From Tautonia marina (GTDB lineage: Bacteria > Planctomycetota > Planctomycetia > Isosphaerales > Isosphaeraceae), in contig NZ_WEZF01000004.1 of NCBI RefSeq assembly GCF_009177065.1, forward strand, positions 248,001 to 312,000: a stretch of 64,000 bases of DNA. The letters run 5' to 3'. Position 1 is the first letter of the stretch. Every line of letters starts with the position of its first letter. The notes beneath the pieces are model-generated. The model saw only the letters and a list, made by a program, of their open reading frames with translations. It was not told the DNA's origin and did no database searches. Shown in pieces: positions 37,742 to 49,900 of the stretch. The position numbers and the translations under genes are program-made.

Positions 37742-37945
37742 TCAGCGGCGGGCCGACAGACTGACGACAAACATGATGGCCAGACATCCCGCCCCGGCGG
37801 CCAGATACCCAAAGAGCGGTTTCCCCTCGCTCTCCTCGCCGGCCACGGGAACGCCAGGGTCCTGGGCGGTCGCAGCGCCAGGAGCAACCAGGCCGAGGAC
37901 CATCGCCAGCATCAGTCCTCGGGCAACTCGGGTGAACAGGCTCAT
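37742..37945 (-). CDS. Small secreted or membrane protein of unknown function
   Basis: A 67-residue protein with a signal peptide (about residues 5-27, ending GAATAQ), a short acidic linker and a C-terminal hydrophobic helix (about 43-63) before a final RR. The ATG at 37945 has GAAGGA eight bases upstream and overlaps the end of the HYExAFE gene by four bases (ATGA), which supports it being a real, coupled gene rather than the longer frame to 38011. No family recognised. Confidence 0.6.
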   Translation of the reverse strand: MSLFTRVARGLMLAMVLGLVAPGAATAQDPGVPVAGEESEGKPLFGYLAAGAGCLAIMFVVSLSARR

Positions 37946-38508
37946 CGAGACGTTTCCTTCGAGGTCGAGGCCGAGCCCGAGCGTAAACCCACGGGCGTCA
38001 TCGGCAACCAATCATCGAGCGGTCGGACACGTTTTCGGAAGGCCAGACGAGCCATTGCCACCGCTTTCCAGGCCGGGCCTCGAGAACGCAGGTGCGTCAG
38101 GTAATCATCCAGCCCCACCGCCCAGAACCGATAAATCCGTCCCCGAAAGGGGAATCCCCCCTCTCCTGGCGGAAGTCCGAACGCCGGAGGCCGCTCGGCA
38201 TACACGAACGCCAGCACCGACTGAAACGACGGGCCGAACAGCGCCTGCCAGCGTACCAGGCCATCGAGATCATCGGTCGTGACCCAGTTCTCCCAACGGC
38301 GGCGGCCCGAAGCATTTTTACCGCGTTTGCCTTTGACTTCCACCACAAGGTTCGGACCGAGACTCGGATAAAGCAAGAAATCCGGAGATTTCAAGCCCCC
38401 CTCCGGAGCCAACGATCGCTTGGCCTCATCAATCGCCACACAGGGAACCCGTCGAGCGCGAATGTACGCCTCGAAGGCCGCCTCGTAGTGATTGGAACGA
38501 TCGGCCAT
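37942..38508 (-). CDS. HYExAFE-family protein, possible PD-(D/E)xK nuclease fold
   Basis: A 188-residue protein opening with NHYEAAFEAYIRARRVPCV, the signature after which the HYExAFE family is named. Residues SPDFLLYP (Asp43) and LVVEVKGK (Glu57, Lys59) have the D...E-x-K spacing of PD-(D/E)xK nucleases, and RWENWV follows. This fold assignment is my inference from motif spacing. Family function is unknown. No partner methylase or recognition subunit is next to it; the overlapping downstream gene codes for a small membrane protein. Confidence 0.8.
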   Translation of the reverse strand: MADRSNHYEAAFEAYIRARRVPCVAIDEAKRSLAPEGGLKSPDFLLYPSLGPNLVVEVKGKRGKNASGRRRWENWVTTDDLDGLVRWQALFGPSFQSVLAFVYAERPPAFGLPPGEGGFPFRGRIYRFWAVGLDDYLTHLRSRGPAWKAVAMARLAFRKRVRPLDDWLPMTPVGLRSGSASTSKETSR

Positions 38509-38738
38509 CGTCGTTTCACATCCTGGTCAAAGTTCCTTCCGGTCGATCGCAGGCCTTGCGGAGCGAACGGTCTTGCAGTAGATCGTGCGGCCCCGGCCCA
38601 ACATCTTATCCGGCCTCGACGATTCTCGCGAGAGCTCGACGACCTCGATCGACGATTCGTCCAGAGGCCAGGACCTACCCAAGCGGCTCCCAAACCTTCG
38701 AGAGCGCCCGTTCAACGATCTCCGGTGAACGCCGATCG
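38509..38738. other. Intergenic region rpiA / HYExAFE
   Basis: 230 bases without a supported gene, a clear terminator or a promoter. Both flanking genes are on the minus strand. Confidence 0.5.
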
Positions 38739-39413
38739 TCACGCGTCGCGTTGCCGAAGCTCCACAGAACCATCGTCCCGCCCGATCAGCACTCGCCCGG
38801 TCATTCCCAGGAAGAAGCCCGTCTCGACGACCCCCGGAATGGCCCGGATGAGGGTGTTCAACTCCCTCGGCTCCGCATCGAGCGAGGAGAGATCCACGTC
38901 GAGCGTGTAATTTCCGTTGTCGGTCGGGATCGGTTGCCCTTCTTGAGAGCGCAGTTCCGCCTGAAATCCCAACCGGGCCAGCTTTCGCTGAACGAGCGGC
39001 AATCCAAACGGGACCACTTCTACCGGAAGCTGCCGACAATAGCCCTGCCCCAGACGGTTGGTCAACTTCTCCTGACCGACCAGAATGATCAGGGTCCGGG
39101 ACGAGGCCGCCACGATCTTCTCGCGAAGCAAGGCCCCCCCCAGTCCCTTGATCAGGTCGAGCTGGGGATCGACCGCGTCTGCCCCATCGAACGTCGCGTC
39201 AATCTCCTCCACATCACTCAGCCCGAGCAACGGGACGCCTACCTCTCGGGCAAGGGCTTCGGTCGCCCGGGACGTGGCGATCCCTCGCACGTCGAGGCCC
39301 TCGCGGACCTGCTGACCAAGCCTTCGCACAAACTCGGAAGCTGCCTGTCCGGTGCCAAGGCCAATCACCGTCCCATCGACGACCAGTTCAAGCGCCTTCT
39401 CCGCAATACTCAC
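38739..39413 (-). CDS. rpiA: Ribose-5-phosphate isomerase A
   Basis: A 224-residue enzyme interconverting ribose 5-phosphate and ribulose 5-phosphate in the pentose phosphate pathway. Motifs: VIGLGTGQAASEFV near residue 16, FDGADAVDPQLDLIKGLGGALLREK (substrate loop with the catalytic Asp, Lys and Glu; one segment of 25 residues, its first half FDGADAVD and second half KGLGGALLREK are the diagnostic parts), and VVPFGLPLV. Length is normal. The start is GTG at 39413 with AAGGGA upstream. It is divergent from the HAD gene. Confidence 0.94.
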   Translation of the reverse strand: MSIAEKALELVVDGTVIGLGTGQAASEFVRRLGQQVREGLDVRGIATSRATEALAREVGVPLLGLSDVEEIDATFDGADAVDPQLDLIKGLGGALLREKIVAASSRTLIILVGQEKLTNRLGQGYCRQLPVEVVPFGLPLVQRKLARLGFQAELRSQEGQPIPTDNGNYTLDVDLSSLDAEPRELNTLIRAIPGVVETGFFLGMTGRVLIGRDDGSVELRQRDA

Positions 39414-39696
39414 AACTGCGTTCCCTTGTCTGTTTCGCGGTCAATCGGCAGAGAACTGCCGAATCACCTCGCACGGATGCCCCGTTCATACGATGACAGA
39501 TGCCGATCTTTCTGGCAAGCAATCCGACACCTGGCTGTTCGAGATTCCAGAGCCCCCCGTCCGATCCCTCGCCGGGCCATCCCCGATCGTTCATCAATTT
39601 CGACAATCTGCGGAACACCCGCCGGAATTGATACAATCGCTCACCCTCAATCCCCAATCCCTTTCAGACCGCGCCCCTGAGCACCAAGACCGCACG

Positions 39697-40335
39697 ATGA
39701 ACGCTCCCGCCATCATCTTTGACTTCGGCAATGTGGTTGGATATTTCGATTACGGCCGAGCCTGCGAGGCAATCGCCCAGCCTCGGGGACTGTATGGACC
39801 GGCCCTCCTTCAGGCCGCTCGTGAGGCCGGACTCAATGAACTCGTGGCCCAGTTCGAGATTGGACAGCTCAGCGCCAAGGCCTTCGCGGAATCCTGTTGC
39901 GCCTTGCTCGAACCGAGCGATGTCACCCCCGAGGAATTGATCGCCGCCTGGTCCGACATCTTCTGGCCCAACGATTCCCTCGTCCCCTTGATCCACCGCC
40001 TGCACAACGCCGGTCACCGGTTAATCCTTGGCTCCAATACCAACGAGCTACACGCCTCTCGCTTCCGCCGACAGTTCGCCGAAACGCTCTCCCGGTTCGA
40101 TCACCTGATCCTCTCCTTCGAGGTCGGCCACCTGAAACCATCGTCCGGGTTCTACCGGGCCTGTGTCGAAGCGGCCGCGACCGATCCGGCCGATTGTCTC
40201 TTCATTGACGACCTGCCGGAAAATGTCGAGGGAGCCCGACAGGTCGGCCTGCAAGGCCTTTGCTACCGCGATACCCCAACCCTGGTAGCGGACCTCGTGC
40301 GCCTCGGGGTCGACTCGGCCGCCCCCTCGACCTGA
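39697..40335 (+). CDS. HAD-family hydrolase (YihX-like)
   Basis: A 212-residue haloacid-dehalogenase-fold phosphatase. Motif I is IFDFGNVV with the nucleophile Asp in DFGNV, the form found in YihX, an alpha-glucose-1-phosphate phosphatase. Motif II is LGSNTNELH, the motif III lysine lies in VGHLKPSSGFY, and motif IV is CLFIDDLPENVEGA. All catalytic positions are present. The substrate is not evident. The ATG at 39697 is chosen because the 115 codons upstream, though open, show no conserved content. A TACAAT at 39632-39637 could be a -10. Confidence 0.88.
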   Translation: MNAPAIIFDFGNVVGYFDYGRACEAIAQPRGLYGPALLQAAREAGLNELVAQFEIGQLSAKAFAESCCALLEPSDVTPEELIAAWSDIFWPNDSLVPLIHRLHNAGHRLILGSNTNELHASRFRRQFAETLSRFDHLILSFEVGHLKPSSGFYRACVEAAATDPADCLFIDDLPENVEGARQVGLQGLCYRDTPTLVADLVRLGVDSAAPST

Positions 40336-40933
40336 TTGGCGTTGCTCGTAATCCATCTCGTCACGGCGTTCGGTAGGGAGGGAATCGTGATCAATCCTGC
40401 TACATCCCGATCATCCCGTCCGATCCTCAACCGACCGCGACGATCAGCCCACCGACGGTTTGACTCGGCCGTCCCAGGCCCCACACTCCTTAGCAAGCCA
40501 CGGCCCAACGGAACGTCCAGCCGCTCGGGATTGTTGCGACCACGACACCACTTGATCCCACTTCGAAAAAATCCCACGGACAGGGACTTGACTCGCCCCG
40601 GGGCACGGCGCCATGATTGGGTGAGTGCATTCATGCCATCTTCGTCCAAGCGTTTCGATCGAACCAACTGTCCCGACCTGCCCGAAGCCCCTCCAAGCCG
40701 GGGGGATGAGGTGGTCGATGACTGAAAGCGATTGGCGCGCGGGGCGGCATCACAACGCGTCGGGACCCTGGCCGAGTTCGGCCGGGACGTTGGAACACTT
40801 TGGGATCTGATCGCACCTTATCTCCGAGCATCCCCCGGGAGAAACTCCCCGTTCGTCGCGGGGCATCGTCGGCACGCCACGTGATTGTCCGGCGGACGAG
40901 TGGGGGGGCGGGACCAATTCCAGGAGTCGTTCG
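40336..40933. other. Leader region of the giant secreted protein gene
   Basis: About 600 bases without a convincing gene. A weak promoter candidate is TTGACT (40588-40593), 18 bases, CATGAT (40612-40617). The region ends with the ribosome site AGGAG (40922-40926), seven bases before the ATG. Confidence 0.45.
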
Positions 40934-43900
40934 ATGGGCAGCTTCAAGGGTGACAAGCGAAAGCCAGGCCGGAATCGTCCTCGCTCCCTCAGTGGGCTCG
41001 CTCGACGCGATATGAGCCCGGAGCGATTGGAAGAGCGGACGCTTCTCTCATCAGGGTTTATCACTCCTCAGCAAGTCACCGCGGCCGCGTTGAACGGGCC
41101 GGTCTTCGAGAACGGGGGAAAACACCTCTCCGAGCTGTACGAGGCGAGTCGGGTTGGCGGCAATGACCTGCAGCAAACCATCGCCGCGAAGTCGCAGTTC
41201 ATCACCTTCCGCAATGGCCTGGTCGGGGTCGACATCTACAGCGATAAGACCGTCGGCTTCGATCGACTCTCGAAGACGCTCACCGATCTGGGCATGCAGA
41301 TCGTTGCGACAGACTCCCGCAATCAGATCGTCGAAGGCTTCGTGCCGCTCAACCAGCTGGGCACCATCGCCCAGATGGCGGGCGTTCGCACCATGACCCC
41401 GATCTTTACCCCGGCGGTTCGTTCGCAAGGCTCCGCCTCGAACCAGGCCAACGAGGTGATGGGGGCCGACGTCGCCCGCTCGCAGTTCAACGTCGACGGC
41501 AGCGGCGTGACCATCGGGGTGATCTCGGATAGCGTCAGCCGCTTCCAGGGAGGTCTGGCCGACTCCATCGCGTCGGGAGACCTGCCGCCCCTGAATCGCA
41601 TCAACGTTCTGCTCGACGAACAAGTCGGAGGCAACAACTCCGACGAAGGCCGGGCGATGATGGAGTTGATCTACGACATCGCTCCAGGAAGTAATTTCGC
41701 ATTCCATACCGGATTCCTCGGTCCCGTCGGCTTTGCCGATGGCGTCCGCAGACTGGCTCGCGAAGCCGGCTCGGAGCTGATCGTCGACGACGTCGGACTT
41801 GCCGGCGAGCCCGTCTTCCAGCCTGGCCTGATCGCCCAGGCGATCACCGATGTCACGACCGCCGACAATGTCACCTACTTCAGCGCCGCCGGAAACGATG
41901 GCGACCAGGGGATCGAAACCAATTTCCGGGGCGTCAACGCCACGGTGAACGGTGTCGGAGCCGGCCGCTTCCTCGACTTCGATCCCGGCCCGGGGGTCTC
42001 CACGACCCTGCAGGTCACCACCAATCAGGCCAATTCTCGAGTGGTCATGTGGTGGGATGACCCCTGGTTCACCGGCGCCGCCGATACGAACCTCGACTTC
42101 TTCCTCCTCGATGCCAACGGCACGGTCGTGGCCTCGGGTGTGAACAACAACATCGGCAGCGCGACCCCTCAGGAATTTGAGGTCATTCCCGCGGCCGGTA
42201 CGTACCAGCTGGCGATCCGAGTCACCGGCGGCCCCGACCCCTCTCGGGTTCGCTTCCAGACCTTCTTCGATAGCCTCACGGTCGACCAGCAATTCGGCAA
42301 CGCCGGAGCGACCACCTACCCGACGACCTTCGGCCACCCCGCGCACACCGATACGATCGGGGTTGGTGCGGTCAACTTCTTTGATGCGCCGCCGTTCTCG
42401 ACGCAGACTCCGACCCCAACGGCCAACTTCACGTCAGTCGGCCCAGTCCTCTACTTCTTCGATGCAGCGAGCAATCGACTTCCTCAATCGCAATTGCTCC
42501 TGAAGCCGGACGTTGCCGGTCCGCAAGGAACGAATACCAGCTTCTTCGGCAGCGACATTCCGCAGGATCCCGACACCAACCCGAACTTCTTCGGCACCTC
42601 GGCCGCTGCTCCGAACGTGACCGGTGTCGCGGCCTTAATGAAGCAGCTCAACCCTTCGTCTCGTCCCGCTGATATTCGCCAGGCCCTGGTCAACACCGCC
42701 TCCCCGGTCAACGGCACTCCAGCCCGTGCCTGGGACAACCGGGGTGGATTTGGTCTGGTCGATGCCGTTGACGCCATGACGGCGATCGACCAGCTCCGAG
42801 TCGTCGCATCGACCCCGGCCAACGTGGCCGTGCTTCCGTCGGCTCCCACGTTCGTCGAACTCGAATTCTCGAAAGCGATCGATCCCTCGAGCTTGCAGGC
42901 GTCCGACCTGACTTTCCCCGTTGCTCCGAACGGGGTGACCATCAGCGTGGGAACGCCGGTCGTGATCAACCCGATCACCGTTCGGTTCCCGATCACGCTG
43001 AACGTCGCGTCCCCCGATGTCCAGGTCAACGGAACCTACGTCTTCCGCCTGGCCGACAACGCCATCAACGCGCAGGACGGCAGCGAGCTGATCGGCCTCG
43101 ACCGGGCCTTCTCGATCAACGACGTGACCGCCCCTCGCGTCACCAACACGATCCTTCAGGGTCGAATCCTCGTCGTTCAGTTCAGCGAGGCCATGCGAGC
43201 CTCGACCATCAACAAGGGCACCGTCCAGCTCATCCGGACCGGCGGAAGCGGCCAGTTCGGTAATCCCTCGAACGTCGTCGTCACCGACGATCCCCGGGCG
43301 CTCTTCTTCTACGACGCTCAGTCCAACCGGGCGATTTACGACCTCCGGGCCCTGCCGCAGACGGTGATGCCCTCCGACATCTATGCCCTGGTCGTCAGCG
43401 ACCAGGCACGCGACGCGACCGGCCTTCGCCTCGATGGCAACTTCACCGGACAGTTCCCGTCCGGCGATGGGGTTGCGGGCGGCTCTTTCGTCCAGAACCT
43501 CGGCGGTCGGCTGGTGACGGCTCCCCAGATTGTGGAGTTCGGCCTCAGTGCGTCGTCCGACACGGGTCTTCCGAGTGATCGCAACACCAACCAGATCCGA
43601 CCGACCTTCACCGGCTTCGTCGCGGCTCAGTTCCCGGCCACCAACGCCGGTCTTCAGGTCGCCGTTCAGTTCATCCAGGATCGTCCCGGCGGCTTCGACC
43701 TCGATGTCGGACCCAACGGCGAAGGCTTTGTCGGCACCCCCGACCTGATCGTCACCACCGACTCCGCCGGCTTCTTCTCGTTCCAGGCCCCGGAAGACCT
43801 TCGGGAAGGCTTCCACCAGGTCCGAATTGTGGTCGTGGGCGAGGTGGAATGGCCACCGGCCGAAGGGAAGGCCAGCCGCGCCGAGCTGTCCTTCCGGGTC

Positions 43901-46900
43901 GATACCAACGGGCCGCTGGTCACGGCCAGCTCCATCCCGATGGACTCCCGGATCTCGAACCTTCGAAACATCACGCTCAACTTCTCGGATCCGATCAATC
44001 CGACCGACCCGAGCGATCCGCTCGCGGTCCCGGTTCAGCTCGACATCCCGGCACTCGATCCCCGAACCGCCGAGAACCTCGGGAACTATTCGCTCATCAA
44101 CCTCGGTCCCGACCGTCGCTGGGGAACCTCGGACGACATCGACCTGTCCGATTTCATCCAGAGTGCGACGTTCACTTCGACCACCAATCGAACCGTCTCG
44201 ACCGATCCCTACACCGCTCAGGTGGATCTGACCTTCTCTGACGGGCTTCCTGAAGGTCGGTATGCACTCGTTGCACGGACTCAGGGCTTCGGCTTCTCCG
44301 GGATTCGAGACGCCTCGGGCAACCCGCTCGATAACAACACGGCCCAGGCCGGCAATCAGAGCTTCTTCACCTACTTCGAGCTGCAACCGGAAGCCACCTT
44401 CATCAGCGGCTTCAAGGCGTTCAGCCCATCGGCCATCACCCCCGGCACGACGGCCGAGAGTGGCCCCAGGGCCTTCTACGAGGTTCCGGTCCCCGGCTTC
44501 ACGCCTCGAGCCGAAGCGCCGCCGACGATGTTCCACATCGATTTCTCGAACAGCCTGGAGGTTCGAGACTACACCAACGCGGTCCAACTGATCCGCTCGG
44601 CTGATTCCGCCGTGGCCGACGCCGACGGCGACTTCGGGCTGAATGGGTCCACCGGCTTCACCACGGTTTCCGGCCTCACGGTCGAGCTGACCAACTCGAT
44701 TTCTGGAGCCACTCCCGGCCAGCCGGGCTTCCAAAACCGCCTGGTCGTGCGGCTGCCGCAGGGTCAAACCCTCGAGCCCGATTACTACCGCATTGTCTTG
44801 CCGAACACCGGCAGCGAAGAAATCAAGGACGTCTTCGGCAATCATGCCGACCTCGAATTCCTCGGGAATCAGAAGCCCACGGGCACTGACTTCGAGGTCT
44901 TCATGCCCGATGGAACCTACCGAGACGGCCTCACCGGCGACGGTGTCGACGGTGGCACGTTCGTCACCGGGTTCGCCGTGGTTCCCGGTCAGCGTCTCGG
45001 CTCCGATGGTCGGGTCCGCGGGAACATCATCTACACCCGCCCCGACTACCAGGACGATCCGTTCCTCTCGACCGACGATCCCGACGGCAGCATGCAGCGT
45101 CCCTTCGCAACCCTGCTGCCCGAGGCCGAGGCGAATAGCCTCAACGGGGGCGATCTGAACTCGGCCGCCAACTTCGGCACCGGCTTCAACCAGTTGCTCG
45201 ACCGGAACGCCAACCGCCGGTTCGACCGCTCCGCCTTCTTCGAGGCCGAGCAGAACCGCGCAGAGGGACCGGTCGTGATCGTGGCCCTGCCCGGCATTCC
45301 TCGGCCTGGCACCGGTGACTTCCAGACGACTCAGGAGACGTTCGTCATTGCTCCTCCGGCCGGGATCGACCCGACCATTCCGGAAGGCAATGCCAGCGGA
45401 TCAGTGCCGGAGATGACCACTCTGGTCTTCAATCCCGGCTCGGCCCTGAAGATGTTCAACGCCTCCCTCTTCGTTCAGAATCAGGGGTCGGCGCTCCAGC
45501 TCCGAGGTGGATCAAATCCGGGCGAAACCGTCCTCATCACCTCGTTCCTCGACGACACGGTCGGTGGCGACACCAACCGCGACCGAACCAACACCACCCC
45601 TCGCGGTGGCGACTGGGGCGGCATCGTCTTCCGGAACTACGACGACGTTTCCAACGGTCGAGCCGCGCTCCCCGCTCAGTTCCCGGTCGATGGCAAGCTT
45701 GGCCTGTCGGGCGCCTCGGACGTCATGTCCTTGATCAACCACGCGAACATTCGGTTCGGTGGTGGTGCGGTCCCGCAGACGATCGGCACGCGGTACGACA
45801 CGATCACCCTCTTCAACAGTCGGCCGACGATCACCAACACGGTCGTTTCCGACAGTCAGGGAGCCGGTGGTTCCCAGGCCGCCATCTCGGCCGACCTCGA
45901 CTCGCTCCGGGAAGACGCGATCGCTCGCGGCCCTCTGATCCGCCGCGTCGAGTTCGTCGAGAACTCGATCAACGGTATCCTGCTTCGGCCTGCCGTGGGA
46001 ACGCTCCAGGCCCAGGAAACCGACGCGCAGTTCTTCCCGAACAATCCGTCATCGCAAGGTGGGGTCCGGAACTTCGTCATCGACGACCCGATTCCCTACG
46101 TCTTGAACTCTCAGGTCATCATCGGCCAGCGGCTGAACACAATCACCGGAGGCATTCAGGGCGGGATCGGCAGTCGACTCTATGTCCAGCCGGGCATGCT
46201 GATCAAATCCAGCCCTGGCTCGTCGATCGCCGTTGCCAGCACCAACGCCAGCCTGAACATCGGCGACCGAGCCTACATCTCCCAGTTCGACGCCAACCCA
46301 AGCTTCGGTCCCAACAGCCCGAACTTCCGGCCGAGTGACCTGGGTGACGCCAAGCCCCTGTTCACCACGCTGTTCGACGACGCAGCCGAAACCTTCTTCT
46401 TCGACCCGACCACCGGTGTTCGTCGCACGATCGTGCCGGCCAATGCCACCGACGGCAACTCCAACAATCCGCAGCCCTCGCCGGGGAACATCCCCTCGTC
46501 GCTCCGCTGGGGCAACATCTCTGTCACCCCCGGTGCCCGAGCGGTCATCGACGAGGCTGAGTTCCGCTTCGGTGGCGGCCGGATTATCGTCCCCGAAGGC
46601 GGCCTGGGGAACCGTCAGGTGCTCAACCTGTCGGGCTTCGGTGCGGGGGCCTTCGTCTCGGTCACGAACAACGACTTCTACGACAACTTCGACGTCCCGA
46701 TCCTCGTCTCGCCGAACCAGTTGCTCGCCGCCGATCCGACCCGGCCGCTGCTGTCGGGCAACCCGTTCTTCCGCGGCAACGTGATGGAGCGAAACTCCAT
46801 CAACGGCCTGGGGATCAGCACCGGTGGGTTCGTGATCCCTCCCGTGAATTTCCAGGGAGATTTCTACGCCGAAACCGTTCCGTTCAACGGCAACTCCCCG

Positions 46901-49900
46901 AACCTGACCGTCGACTCGGTCTGGGACGACACCGACATCGTCCACGTTCTTCGCGGAACCGTGATCCTCGCTGGCTGGCACAACAGCGGCTTTGGCTCCA
47001 AGCCGGTCCCGAGTTCCACCACCTTCGAGGATGAACTCGATCCCGCCGTCTCGTTGACCCTCCAGAGCGCCTTGCCCGATACGCTGCTAAGCAACGGCGA
47101 GCGGATCGCCCGCCCCGGCGAGGAACTGGTTGTCAAACTGTTCAACGACACGCCGATCGGCAACCCCGGCCCCGGCGACGCGATCGACCCTGCTCTGAGC
47201 ATGCAGACGCCCAACGTCACGGGCAATCTCTTCGGCGCCGGCTTCAACGTCGGCTACGATGACGGCGCCGACCCCGACCAGCCCAGCCCGACCGTTGATC
47301 CCGGCTATGGCAGCCAGATCCGCATCGTCGGCATCGGTTCCAACGAATCGACCGGTCAGCAGCGGGTCCCCGTCGTCATCACCTCGTTGCGAGACAACAC
47401 CGCCGGACCGGTCGTCCGCGGGGTTGACCAGTCCGATACCTGGTTTGCCGACTTCCGCGGCCGTAACATCCCGCTCGACACGCCGGCCCCCGGCGACGGT
47501 GGGATGATCGGCATCGGTGGCGGCAGCCTGTTCGACTACAACCTCTTCGACCCCCGCAACGGCAGTCTCATCGACAACGCCGACATCCGATACCTCCACC
47601 GGATCGAGTTCCAGGCCGGCGGGATCGTCGACGCCTTCGACCTCGACGACAGCGACGCGATCGACCTCGCCGACCAACTCCGCTTCCAGAAGCTCGGCCT
47701 CGATCCGGCCACGCAGTACAACGCTCAGCATGGCTGGACGGTCTCGAACTCCAACCTGTCGAGCTTCCGCGATGCCGGTATCCTCGCCGATCAGGGCTTC
47801 GACCTCATCGCCCGCGAGCTCACCGATATCGGAGGAAATCTCACTGCTGGTTTCCCGGCCCGCATCAGCGGCCAGAGGGGCCAGCCGGTCAACCTGTTCC
47901 TGGTCAACAACACCATCGCCAACATGCCGGTGGGCGTCCGCGTCAACGCGACCACTGGCAACAACGACACCTCGCAGTCTCCGACCCAGATCGTGATGCT
48001 GCACAACACCTTCTACAACAACGGTGTTGGTTTCCGTGCTGAAGCTCCGGCCTATGCCGGTGGCCCTCCTCCCAACAGCCTGTCGCATGTCTACTTCTTC
48101 GGGATGAACAACATCTTCGATGGAGGGACGATCGGCAGTCAGGCCGGAGCCGCGGCCGTTCGAACCAATGGTATGGTCGGTGGCAGCGAACTGCTGTTCA
48201 ACGTCTTCCACAACTACACCACGAACGTCGAGATCAATAACCCCGCGATCGCCGGCTTCGGCTTCCTGGGGAACAACAACCCGATCTTCGGCGATCCGCG
48301 GTTCCTCGATCCTCAGAACGGGAACTTCTTCCTTCAGCCCGGTTCGGTCGCCATCGACGCCGCGATCAGCGAAATCGGTCCGCTGGCCATTGGCAACATG
48401 CTCCGACCGGTTTCCAACCAGGTGCTCGACGCCTCGGGCGGAATCCGGAACACTACCGGACGCACCAACCCGTTCGGGAGCCTGGGCAGTCCCTCCTCGA
48501 CCCTCGATGTCATCACCTTGCCCGGCACTCCCGGTCGAGGATTCGTCGACCAGTTCATTCCGGTCTTGCAGGGGACTCCCGGCGGTGTCATCGGACCGGC
48601 GTCCAGTGCCGCCACCTTCGCCTTCCGCCCACTCGGTGGCGAACGCGACCTGGAAGGCTTCCTCCGGATCGACGATCCGAACACGCCGAACCTCGGCTTC
48701 GGCAGCCGGCCATACTTCGACATCGGTGCCCGAGAGTTCCGCATCTTCAACCCGCCGATCGTCACCAACCAGGGGGCGACGGATGTCAATGGAGACGGGG
48801 TCGGTGACGGCGTCACGGCCACGATCATCGATCCGACCACCGGCAACCCGCAAGACATCAGCATCTACATCCCTGGTGGTGTTGCCGGTGTCAACCAGTC
48901 GCCGCAGACCCTCAGCTTCCAGATCAACAAGGATCTGGACCCGCAGACGGTCAACAGCCAGACGGTCCTGCTTCAGGCCTCCGGTGGCGACGGCATCTTT
49001 GGCAACGCCAACAGCCCGGCCGACCGCACCATCCCGCTCTCGGGCCTGGTGAGCTTCGACCCGACCACCAACCGCCTGGTCGTCGAACTGGCCTCGGCCA
49101 ACCTCCTGCTGTCCAACGATCTCTACCAAATCACGCTCGTCGGCACCGGCGGCAATGTGATCCGAGATCGACAGGGCAATGCCCTCGACGGCGAAAACCT
49201 CGCCACCAACGGGCTGCCCGGCCCCTTGCCCTCCGGTGACGGCTTCCCGGGCGGCAACTTCATCCTGCCGTTCACGATCGACACGAGGGCGCCGGAAGTC
49301 GTTCCGGGCACCTTCCGCCTCGATCCGACGAACGACCCGACCTTCCCGGTCGGCATCACCAACGTCGACATGCCGACCTTCGTTGGCCGGATCACCGACC
49401 TGTTCCCGCCGGTCAACCCGCTGGTCAACCAGACGGTGGTGCTCGATGTCGACAGCAACGGCGACGGTGTCTTCGACCTGATCGGCATCGGCCAGGCCAT
49501 CACCGACGCCAACGGCAACTTCGTCATCACGGCCAACCAGTCGTTGCCCGATAGCCCGTTCAACGTCGGCCCCGACGGAATCTTCGGCACCGCCGACGAT
49601 ACCGGCTACAGCCGAGCCCGCGTCCGGGTCACCGATGTTTCCGGCAACGAGTCGGACCCGAACGACCCGAACGCCACCATCCGGTTCGTGCTCGACACCC
49701 GCTCGCCCGAGCTTCTTTCGACCACCCCGGCGGATGGCTCTCAGGTCAGCAGCGGAGGCTTCCAGGTCTCCTTCACCGCCGACGAGAACCTCTTGCTCTC
49801 CAGCCTCACGGCTCCGGGTTCCATCCAGGTCGTGGGCGCCGGGCAGGACGGTGTCTTCGGCACCGGAGACGACCGCACCGCCAATGTCGTCCTCTCGTCG

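Noticed and set aside
40588-40617. TTGACT-N18-CATGAT as promoter of the giant gene
   Set aside because: The -10 is poor and the leader would be over 300 bases; kept only as a weak mention in the intergenic entry.
40336-40725. 129-codon frame before the giant gene
   Set aside because: Arg/Pro/Ser-rich with no conserved content or ribosome site; better explained as leader sequence.
42635-44845. 736-codon open frame on the minus strand
   Set aside because: Same reason; antisense to the subtilase and Ig-like part of the giant protein.
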